A stretch of 64,000 nt of DNA from Haematococcus lacustris (taxonomy: Eukaryota > Chlorophyta > Chlorophyceae > Chlamydomonadales > Haematococcaceae): contig JASKMD010000003.1 in assembly GCA_030144725.1 (NCBI GenBank), positions 21,067,937-21,131,936 on the forward strand. The letters run 5' to 3'. The notes under the pieces are model-generated. The model did no database searches. It worked only from the letters and a program-made list of their open reading frames with translations, and had not been told where the DNA came from. This document shows positions 19,845 to 27,908 of this stretch, piece by piece. Within the stretch, counting starts at the first letter, position 1; each line of letters begins with the position of its first letter. Position numbers and translations under genes: made by a program.

Positions 19845-20045
19845 CTTGTATACTTCCGAGCATGGGTGGAGGGGCGTCGTTACATCGGTTTGGCGTGCCA
19901 TGTGAATCGTTTTGACTGCGGCGACTGTCCCTGACTGTTTGCAGAGGCTACTGGGCCACGTCGGTCGCGGCGGTCGGTCGCGGCGAGGCCCGCATGAGCA
20001 AAACTGGCATGCATTTAAATGTCAAGATTTGAGCCGCCATAGCAC

Positions 20046-20225
20046 TCAGCACAGTGCACAATATTTAATGTTACAAGCTGCACCGCATAGCTGACAGATT
20101 TTTCTATCTAGGGATGTGCGAAACATAAATATAAAGCACGTGGCAGAGACGCGGCGTCGTTTTGATTACCAGGGGTCGGTTTCCTATCATTTCCTGTCAT
20201 TTTTTGTTAGTTGGGGTCGCCTGAC
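20046..20225. repeat. element E copy 1, right part
   Basis: Matches 49563-49740: both have CACTCAGCACA or GCTCAGCACAC, then TAGCTGACAGA, GGGATGTGCGA, CGCGGCGTCG and TTGTTAGTTGG-like blocks in the same order. Together with 5030-5669 this brackets gypsy-1, so gypsy-1 sits inside this repeat. Confidence 0.65.
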
Positions 20226-20345
20226 CACAAGCCATACCAGTACTCTCAAACATATCATCAGCACTAGCACTGGCACTAGAACACATGTCAAGGGGGGGTC
20301 CTGCGCCCCACAGAAATTAAAAAAAACCAAGCTTGTCCGTTAGGG
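20220..20345 (+). repeat. dispersed repeat F, copy 1
   Basis: Inverted match to 63590-63712. Shared blocks are ACAAGCCATACCA, CAGCACTAGCACT, CACTAGAACACATGTCA, GGGGGGT and CTGCGCCC. It ends just upstream of the zinc-finger gene at 20458 and may be a transposon end or a promoter region. Confidence 0.6.
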
Positions 20346-20457
20346 CGTTCCCGGCCAGATATTAATAATACCCAGGTATTGATACCCTGAGGAATTTGAA
20401 CGAGATATTAATACCTCACCGGCACACCGGCGGCACCCATCAGCGCCACTAGCGCTA

Positions 20458-21688
20458 TGGCTAGCGACCTGGCAGTCCTACACCCGATACCCAAGACCCA
20501 CATCCTCCAGCCGAAGCTCGTGGCTGGACACAACAGCACACAAAAAAAAGACAGTCTCTGTCCTCGACCTTTACAACCAGCTTAACCAGAGCAATGCCGT
20601 GCGCGATACGTACCGGATAAAACTAGATGTAACCCAGAAGGTCGTCTTGCTCGTATGCCTCCTGTGCGGGGCGAATTTGTCGTGCTGCAACCTCAGCCAC
20701 GCGCAATCTCAGCATGACAAGTACTGCAAGCAGCGCCCAGCCGCCGAGCAACCACCACCACTTCCCAACCCAACAGGTCAGTCTCGTGTTGTTGCCTGCT
20801 CTATCTTACACCGCTCTACTCTATGTAAACACACGGTTGTCTATACACATGGCTGTCTTGCCTGCCTCATAGGCAAGCAGGTACATCCAGATCACCAACA
20901 ACTCTCAGACAAGTATGTGGCGTTGTTCGTAGCCCAGCCCAGCCCAGCCCAGCCCAGCCCAGCCCAGCCCAGCCCAGCCCAGCCCAGCCCAGCCCAGCCC
21001 AGCCCAGCCCAGCCCAGCCCAGCCCAGCCAGCCAGCCCAGCCCAGCCCAGCCCAGCCCAGCCCAGCCCAGCCCAGCCCAGCCCAGCCCAGCCCAGCCCAG
21101 CCCAGCCCAGCCCAGCCCAGCCCAGCCCAGCCCAGCCCAGCCCAGCCCAGCCCAGCCCAGCCCAGCCCAGCCCAGCCCAGCCCAGCCCAGCCCAGCCCAG
21201 CCCAGCCCAGCCCAGCCCAGCCCAGCCCAGCCCAGCCCAGCCCAGCCCAGCCCAGCCCAGCCCAGCCCAGCCCAGCCCAGCCCAGCCCAGCCCAGCCCAG
21301 CCCAGCCCAGCCCAGCCCAGCCCAGCCCAGCCCAGCCCAGCCCAGCCCAGCCCAGCCCAGCCCAGCCCAGCCCAGCCCAGCCCAGCCCAGCCCAGCCCAG
21401 CCCAGCCCAGCCCAGCCCAGCCCAGCCCAGCCCAGCCCAGCCCAGCCCAGCCCAGCCCAGCCCAGCCCAGCCCAGCCCAGCCCAGCCCAGCCCAGCCCAG
21501 CCCAGCCCAGCCCAGCCCAGCCCAGCCCAGCCCAGCCCAGCCCCTTGCCCCTCCCCACCCCCTGCCCCTTGCCCCTCCCCACCCCCTGCCCCTTGCCTCC
21601 CCTCCCACCCCCTGCACCTATGCCGACATCCGACAGTGATGATGACACGCCAGCCGTCCAAGACACCCTGATTGACATCATGAATTAA
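20458..21688 (+). pseudogene. BED-like zinc-finger gene (transposase-like N-terminus) with satellite and acidic C-terminus
   Basis: ATG at 20458. The frame carries a short conserved-looking start, shifts at an eight-A run (20532-20539), and continues as [10 protein letters not shown] then a Cys2...His/Cys cluster (CLLCG ... [11 protein letters not shown]) at 20655-20735. This resembles BED zinc fingers of hAT-type transposases. A proline-rich stretch and a possible donor CAACAG/GTCAGT at 20779 follow. The (AGCCC)n satellite fills 20931-21540, after which a frame encodes [10 protein letters not shown] and stops TAA at 21686-21688. No catalytic transposase domain is present, so this is probably an internally deleted element gene. 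The A-run shift could be a sequencing error. Confidence 0.5.
20931..21540. repeat. (AGCCC)n satellite
   Basis: About 122 copies of AGCCC with one four-base slip at about 21027 (CAGCCAGCCAG). It is read as (SPAQP)n in three equivalent frames; none is evidence for a protein. Confidence 0.95.
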
Positions 21689-21757
21689 GCATCAACCATA
21701 GGGGCTGGCTGTGTGGCATGGTGTTTTCACTTCAATTGTGTGTTGCATGTTGCACCA

Positions 21758-21988
21758 CACTCCTACTCAAAATCAAAGGCGGCTGCGCTGTGGCCCTGTG
21801 GCTAGAGTGCAGGGATGAGTGCAGGGATAGGTTGCGGGCCACAGCGCAACAGCTGTTGATTTTTTCAAAATATTTTTCTTGCAAAATATGTTTTATTGTT
21901 TGCAAACTACCATCTATTAAAATTTCAGCCCGATCGGACAAGGTTGGAAACACGCAGGGACGGACGCAGGGATTAATTTGTAGGAGTG
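21758..21988. mobile_element. MITE copy 2, left inverted repeat deleted
   Basis: Begins CACTCCTAC, then jumps directly to AAAATCAAAGGCGGCTGC. It lacks about 110 bp of the left arm present in copy 1 at 8711-9056. The right arm is complete to TTTGTAGGAGTG. Dinucleotide CA flanks both sides (21756-21757, 21989-21990), as for copy 1. Confidence 0.85.
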
Positions 21989-22013
21989 CAGCCGCCGTTG
22001 CGGGCTCTGCCAC

Positions 22014-22226
22014 TGTTGTAAACCGATATCCCTAACAGGCTGGTCCAATCGACTAGCGATCCTATGCCTATTCCTTCTTTCAATCACTCCGAAGGTGAAA
22101 AAACCCAAGCCCGACAGGATTCGATCTAGGGACCTCTCGCATAAGTGCCACTTCCAGTACCGGTATTAATAGCTCTACTACCCCGACTTTTTCGGTTGGC
22201 AACAACCGGAGGAGTTTTCTGCAACA
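22014..22226 (-). repeat. possible solo LTR with tRNA-like segment
   Basis: Bounded by TGTTG and CAACA (minus strand TGTTGCAGA ... TTTACAACA). On the minus strand it holds a tRNA-like stretch at about 22185-22105, with an A-box-like TAGTAGAGCTATTA and a B-box-like AGATCGAATCC. The known LTRs here also carry a T-arm motif. No target duplication is visible. A decayed tRNA or a tRNA-derived SINE is equally possible. Confidence 0.35.
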
Positions 22227-22277
22227 CACACGACGCTGTTCACCAAACGCTGTACACGACTACACGATGCGCCAAAA

Positions 22278-22597
22278 ATGAACCCCAATGATAGGTGGAG
22301 CGACGCGGCGTCTCTTGAGACGGCCGGGATGCTGAACGCGGTTAGCTACTGCGTCAGCACTATGCCGGGTAAGCCCAGATGGTCAGCGATGATCAAAGCA
22401 ATTGTTATCCTGATGATGTTACAGCTGACATATTGCTGCAACCCGAACCAAGGCCACAATAGCTCTGCGCACACATCCACCCGCATAGCTCGCTGCCCAA
22501 ATAGCCTTCCACAGGGAGAACATTTCTGGACTGGACGTAACAGCCGCCGAAACCCGATGTGGCAGCCAGAAAACAAGCGCTCGCAACCTTGCTTAGC
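22278..22597 (+). CDS. 2A retroelement-like ORF, first segment
   Basis: ATG at 22278 (AAAAATGAACCCC). It encodes about 106 aa including a hydrophobic stretch (AIVILMMLQLTYCC), then a basic, Asn/Arg-rich tract ending QPCLA. The frame enters element C at 22598. Deleting C with one copy of its GC duplication joins it in frame to 27911 (CLA/IQHCAPQ), so the two segments were one gene. No known domain in this part. Confidence 0.55.
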
Positions 22598-22911
22598 CAC
22601 TCGTGCAAATTAAGGCCTGGCTGGCTTGAAAAACTTGAGAGTTGAGGTCTGAAACTTGGTATGTGGGTTGCTGTGACCTAGAGGATGACAAGACTCTCTT
22701 GGGCCAAAGTGTAATTCTCACTCGGTGTCGAGCTGCTGGGCCAGGTATGGGGCTGAGACCCTGATTTTGGCTAAGGGAGTTGGCACCGTGTGACCAAAGT
22801 GACTTTTCATGAAATGTGAGTATGAGCGATTGTAAAGGGTGCTTACAGCTGCCCAACCTAGTAGGTGGCATGCAAAAAGTCCCAGCCAGTGATGAGCTAT
22901 GGCCCGTGTCC

Positions 22912-24190
22912 TAGGACCCTGTACAGGGTCCTAGCGTCATCATGGTCGTAGGACCCTGTACAGGGTCCTGTGTACCCTGATGAAGTGTAGATATTATAAT
23001 CATTCTTTGCATCCCTATGTCATAGAACCCTGTTAGGATTCCTACATAGCCGGTGGTTGGTCATGTTGACCCCGTTTGGATGCTTTTGACCATGTGTGCC
23101 AGGACCCTGTACAGGGTCCTACGATGAGTGTCTTTCTACACAGGGTCCTGGTACCACACCACAGGGTTCTGGCTCACAGGGTCCTGGCACCACACCACAG
23201 GGTCCTGGCTTACAGGGTCCTGGCACCTCACCACAGGGTCCTGGCACCTCACCACAGGGTCCTGGCACCTCACCACAGGGTTCTGGCCCACAGGGTCCTG
23301 GCACCACACCACAGGGTCCTGGCACCACACCTCAAGGTCTTGGCCTACAGGGTCCTGGCACCTCACCACAGGGTCCTGGCCACAGGGTCCTGGCACCTCA
23401 CCACAGGGTCCTGGCACCACAGGGTCCTGGCACCTCACCACAGGGTCCTGGCACCACAGGGTCCTGGCACCTCACCACAGGGTCCTGGCCCACAGGGTCC
23501 TGGCACCTCACCACAGGGTCCTGGCCCACAGGGTCCTGGCACCTCACCACAGGGTCCTGGCCCACAGGGTCCTGGCACCTCACCACAGGGTCCTGGCACC
23601 TCACCACAGGGTCCTGGCACCACAGGGTCCTGGCACCACACCACAGGGTCCTGGCCCACAGGGTCCTGGCACCTCACCACAGGGTCCTGGCCCACAGGGT
23701 CCTGGCACCTCACCACAGGGTCCTGGCCCACAGGGTCCTGGCACCTCACCACAGGGTCCTGGCACCTCACCACAGGGTCCTGGCCCACAGGGTCCTGGCA
23801 CCTCACCACAGGGTCCTGGCACCTCACCACAGGGTTCTGGCCCACAGGGTCCTGGCACCACACCACAGGGTCCTGGCACCACACCTCAAGGTCTTGGCCT
23901 ACAGGGTCCTGGCACCTCACCACAGGGTCCTGGCCCACAGGGTCCTGGCACCTCACCACAGGGTCCTGGCCCACAGGGTCCTGGCCCACAGGGTCCTGGC
24001 ACCTCACCACAGGGTCCTGGCCCACAGGGTCCTGGCACCTCACCACAGGGTCCTGGCCCACAGGGTCCTGGCACCTCACCACAGGGTCCTGGCACCACAC
24101 CTCAAGGTCTTGGCCTACAGGGTCCTGGCACCTCACCACAGGGTCCTGGCACCCACCACAGGGTCCTGGCACCTCACCACAGGGTCCTGC
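22912..24190 (+). repeat. element C palindrome array, proximal
   Basis: Starts with full palindromes AGGACCCTGTACAGGGTCCT (22915, 22957, 23101). It turns at 23140 into a dense tandem array of CACAGGGTCCTGGCACCTCAC (21 bp) alternating with an 18-bp form (CACAGGGTCCTGGCC), about 50 units. The dense part uses only the AGGGTCCT half of the palindrome. Confidence 0.9.
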
Positions 24191-24304
24191 TTCACTGACC
24201 CTCCACATATATTGAAGTCACCATTAGTGTTATTGCTTCATTCAATTATGCGTGCTACAACTGCAACCAAAACTGTAACACGGTATGCCCGGTATGGGTA
24301 TAAG

Positions 24305-24700
24305 GTAACAAAATAATCCGGCTGCATGGAGGCTTGCATCAAGTTCACGCAAAGGAAGTGCGAAGGAAGCAAAGGAATCACGCAGGAATGCAGACTGTCC
24401 CGCCAAGCCGGCGTTAGCAGCCAGGGGCGGCCAGAAGCAGCCCAGGACAGGACATCGTCGCCAAAAGGGTAGCTACGAGCCAGCAGCATCTCTCACCACC
24501 AGGTGCGCTGATGTGATGTGCATGATGCGCTAGCCACGAACACTAGCCACTAGCCATCGCCACCGCACTAGCCACTAGCCATCGCGTTTAGCCACAAAAG
24601 GTAGCGGACAACAACACAGGCGGACACAACGCAGCCATCAACAGCCAGGAGCGGAGAAGGATTAGAGGTTGCAGCCAGGAACAGCCAGGAGAAACGGGCA
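24305..24700 (+). repeat. conserved tail block of element C
   Basis: GGCTGCATGGAGGCTTGCAT, then GCGAAGGAAGCAAAGGAATC and GTTAGCAGCCAGG. Close matches are at 15365-15490 (B) and 32165-32310 (D). It continues as a CTAGCCACTAGCCATCGC-rich stretch. No coding frame is evident; it may be leader or promoter of the modular gene. Confidence 0.7.
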
Positions 24701-24954
24701 TATCGTAGCCGAGCCAGCCAGCCATGCGCCCAGGTTGAGCGAAAGGGCCAAGAAATGGCGTGATCGCCAGGGAAATGTGCGACGTGAGGGAAAGGTCATA
24801 GCGAAGATCATCGACATTCTCATGTGGCTCGGGTTGCTTGCAGGTGAGTGCCAAGAACTCAAGATAAAAACAAAAAGGAACAGCTAAGAGGTGTACTTAG
24901 TGCTTCCTCACCCTCACCATTACCATGACAATGAAGACCCTACTGCTATGCCAA

Positions 24955-25043
24955 GTGAGTGCCTTCGTCATGCAACACATGACTACCAGCTTGCCACGAT
25001 GTTATGCCAGCCTCAACGTAAGCACGTCCCTTGCTTGCTGCAG
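24955..25043 (+). other. module intron, element C copy 1
   Basis: GTGAGTGCCT to TTGCTTGCTGCAG, 89 nt. The following exon reads SDAYTPALAYPVPPPPPP and so on through proline-rich sequence. Confidence 0.7.
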
Positions 25044-25348
25044 GTCTGATGCCTACACTCCTGCCCTTGCCTACCCTGTGCCACCACCACCACCACCACC
25101 TTGCCGTCTGGAACCACCCCCTCCACCTCCCCCTCTCCCGCCCTCTCTCACTCCCACTCCCACTCCCACTCCCCCATCAACAATGGTACGTTCACCGCTG
25201 CCACCCCTATCTCTTGCCCAACGCCGCGAGGAACCACTCAGGTGAGACCGAGCTTAGTATGCTCTAGCCCCCCTCACAAACATAATGAGCGGCGATCATG
25301 AGCAGCACCCTCCCATTTCCCCCCATCACACACTCCACTCTACAAATG

Positions 25349-25423
25349 GTGAGTGGCTTGCTGTTGCAAATGTGTGGCTCCATGTACCCAGTCTGACTGC
25401 TAGCATGCCCTTGGTAACTGCAG
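25349..25423 (+). other. module intron, element C copy 2
   Basis: 75 nt, GTGAGTGGCT to GTAACTGCAG. It is followed by an exon starting SSGHTHPPF. It shares TGTGGCTCCATGTACC and CTAGCATGCCCTTG with its siblings. Confidence 0.75.
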
Positions 25424-25620
25424 GTTCTTCTGGTCACACCCATCCCCCTTTTCCACTACCAATACCACCACCACCACCACCTCCCTTCCCCCTCTCTCTC
25501 CCTCTCCCCTCCCATACTCCCATACTCCCATACTCCCAAGCCTCCCATACTCCCAAGCCCCCACCTTATACTCCTCATCGCAATCCCACCCCACTGGCGC
25601 AGATGGTGCCTGGTGATATG

Positions 25621-25693
25621 GTAAGGCCACGGTGTAGCTAACACAGTGCCCAGCCTGGTCACCCTACCGCACGTGCACGCCCCTTGGTTGCAG
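25621..25693 (+). other. module intron, element C copy 3
   Basis: 73 nt, GTAAGGCCAC to TTGGTTGCAG, followed by an exon starting SDGHPPSTFP-like proline-rich sequence with long CCCCCG runs. Confidence 0.7.
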
Positions 25694-26150
25694 GTCTGAT
25701 GGGCACCCCCCCTCCACTTTCCCTACACAACCAACCCCTCCCAATTCACCCCCCCCCGCCCCCGCTCACTCCCCCGCCCCCACCCAGGCCCATGCCCCCA
25801 ACCCAGGCCCCCACCCAGCCCAACCCAGGCCCCCACCCAACCCAACCCATGCCCCCAACCTACCCCCGCCCCACCTCCCCCCCTCCCGCCTCCCTGCCTC
25901 CCCGCCTCCCGCCTCCCGCCTCCCTGCCTCCCGCCTCCCGCTTTCCACATCTACCCCGCCTCCCCGCCTTCACTCCTCCACTCCCACCCCCTTCCCAGCA
26001 GCAGTCATCAAGCCGCCAGAAGGTAGGTAGGTAGGCAATGCTACAGTGCCCCTACTATATCTGCTGCTGTCGCTGCTCCTGCTGCTGCTGCCCCCCTGCT
26101 ACTGCTGTCCCCTTGCTGCCGCTGCTGCTGCCCCCCTGCTGCGGCTGCTC

Positions 26151-26486
26151 CTCCCCTCCCCTCCCCTCCCCTCCCCTCCCCTCCCCTCCCCTCCCCTCCC
26201 CTCCCCTCCCCTCCCCTCCCCTCCCCTCCCCTCCCCTCCCCTCCCCTCCCCTCCCCTCCCCTCCCCTCCCCTCCCCTCCCCTCCCCTCCCCTCCCCTCCC
26301 CTCCCCTCCCCTCCCCTCCCCTCCCCTCCCCTCCCCTCCCCTCCCCTCCCCTCCCCTCCCCTCCCCTCCCCTCCCCTCCCCTCCCCTCCCCTCCCCTCCC
26401 CTCCCCTCCCCTCCCCTCCCCTCCCCTCCCCTCCCCTCCCCTCCCCTCCCCTCCCCTCCCCTCCCCTCCCCTCCCCTCCCCTCCCC
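26151..26486. repeat. (CTCCC)n satellite
   Basis: About 67 copies of CTCCC, C-rich on the element's sense strand, in an exon position. It follows short CTGCTG repeats. Confidence 0.95.
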
Positions 26487-26565
26487 TGCAGCCATAAGCA
26501 GTAAGCAAGAGCAGCTGCCAAGAGCAGCAGGTAGGAGGCGCTTAGAGCGGTAGCCAGGACTTCTG

Positions 26566-26661
26566 GTGAGTGCACATGCTTGGGAGGTGTCAGCCTAGCC
26601 TGCCCAGTTCTGGTCATGCATGTCCTAATTCATCTGCTTGCTGGCTTATGTTTGCTTGCAG
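26566..26661 (+). other. module intron, element C copy 4
   Basis: GTGAGTGCACATG to TTTGCTTGCAG, 96 nt. It is more diverged than the other copies but has the same splice ends. Confidence 0.5.
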
Positions 26662-26822
26662 TTGTCCACAGCTGGAGCATGGCCTGTGTAGCATGTCCTG
26701 GTTGATTGCAAGCAAGGCGGCAGAGCAGCCACCATTGAGTAGACAGCAAGGACCGTACCCTCCCCGTACCCCGTACCCCGTACCCCGTACCCTCCCCCGG
26801 CAGCGTGACACGGAGCATAACT

Positions 26823-26897
26823 GTAAGTGGCCAGTCCCTACACATGAGTGGTACCCAATGCCAAGCCTAATTGCAAGGATGCCTCTTGCTGCCGCAG
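26823..26897 (+). other. module intron, element C copy 5
   Basis: 75 nt, GTAAGTGGCC to GCTGCCGCAG, with the internal ACACATGAGTGGTACCCA. The D intron at 34312-34385 has nearly the same block (GCACATGAGTGGTCCGG). The next exon begins SDGLTLPSSQ. Confidence 0.75.
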
Positions 26898-26994
26898 GTC
26901 TGATGGTCTAACCCTACCCAGTAGCCAGGCAGCAAGGCACCTACCCCACACAGCAGCCCTTGGCGTACCAGCTTGGAGCGGGCAGCCTGGAGCG

Positions 26995-27085
26995 GGCAGC
27001 CTGGAGCCCAGCCCAGCCCAGCCTAGCCTAGCCCAGCCTAGCCTAGCCTAGCCCAGGCTAGGCTAGGCTAGCCTAGCCTACCCCA
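26995..27085. repeat. AGCCT/AGGCT inverted simple repeat
   Basis: Runs of AGCCC and AGCCT switch to AGGCT and back (AGCCCAGGCTAGGCTAGGCT), which could form a hairpin. Probably a decayed module satellite. Confidence 0.6.
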
Positions 27086-27349
27086 GCCTGATTTGGTGCC
27101 ATGGGGCATAGACAGCAAGGCAAAGTGATGAGGTGTTAGCCCATAGCAATGAGGTCCAGCCAGTCCTTGTGGTTGTGCACATGGCATAGGTGGTGAGCAA
27201 GGCATGAGTCGTAGTGTTGTTGTTCTAGTGATGTTGTGTGGTGTGTTGTGTGGTGTTGTCACCTTGCATCAATGCATGTGCTTAGCACCAGCAATACATG
27301 CCGTTTGTTGTAGTGTTGCGAGGTGTTCGGGCGTCGTTGCATACGTTGT

Positions 27350-27765
27350 GGCAGGACCCTGTAAATAAATGTCGTAGGACCCTGTAGCCGTGCGGCAGGA
27401 CCCTGTAAATAAATGTCGTAGGACCCTGTAGCCGTGCGGCAGGACCCTGTAAATAAATGTCGTAGGACCCTGTAGCCGTGCGGCAGGACCCTGTAAATAA
27501 ATGTCGTAGGACCCTGTAGCCGTGCGGCAGGACCCTGTAAATAAATGTCGTAGGACCCTGTAGCCGTGCGGCAGGACCCTGTAAATAAATGTCGTAGGAC
27601 CCTGTAGCCGTGCGGCAGGACCCTGTAAATAAATGTCGTAGGACCCTGTAGCCGTGCGGCAGGACCCTGTAAAACGTGTCGTAGGACCCTGTAGCCGTGC
27701 GGCAGAACCCTGTGGCCCAGGACCCTGTACAGGGTCGGTAGGACCCTGTACAGGGTTAGGTAACT
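27350..27765 (+). repeat. element C palindrome array, distal
   Basis: Eight copies of a 44-bp unit made of AGGACCCTGTAAATAAATG-type and AGGACCCTGTAGCCGTGCGG-type halves. They are followed by two complete ACCCT-GTAC-AGGGT palindromes at about 27722 and 27742. The unit carries the ACCCTGTA half-site of element C. Confidence 0.9.
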
Positions 27766-27908
27766 TTTCAAATAGTTATAACATCGCAGCAACTTTGAGT
27801 TTTTCAATGATTACAACGGCGATGAGTCGGCCTTTCCTGGGGCTATCTGCAGTATGCCTCCCGGGAAGAAATGACGTAGGCGACTTCCGGCCTTAATCGG
27901 CGCGAGTG

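Larger units (their letters stand above)
22598..27908 (+). mobile_element. CACTA-like DNA element C (5.3 kb)
   Basis: Left end CACTCGTGCAAATTAAGGCC; right end is the inverted CACTCGCGCCGATTAAGGCC. Dinucleotide GC flanks both ends (22596-22597, 27909-27910), and excision restores a reading frame. Order: 300-bp head (22605-22910), palindrome array, tail block (24305-24440), irregular GC-rich sequence, proline-rich exon-intron modules (24950-26990) with a (CTCCC)n satellite, second palindrome array (27350-27765), and terminal block (27810-27908) with GGGGCTATCTGCAGTA. No transposase gene recognised. Confidence 0.9.

Noticed and set aside
22105..22185. Functional tRNA gene on the minus strand
   Set aside because: A- and B-box-like parts exist, but the T-loop departs from consensus and the acceptor and T stems do not pair well; treated as part of a possible LTR or decayed tRNA-like repeat.
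23140..24190. CRISPR-like array
   Set aside because: Repeats are contiguous 18- and 21-bp units with no unique spacers, no cas genes are near, and the context is a eukaryotic transposon.
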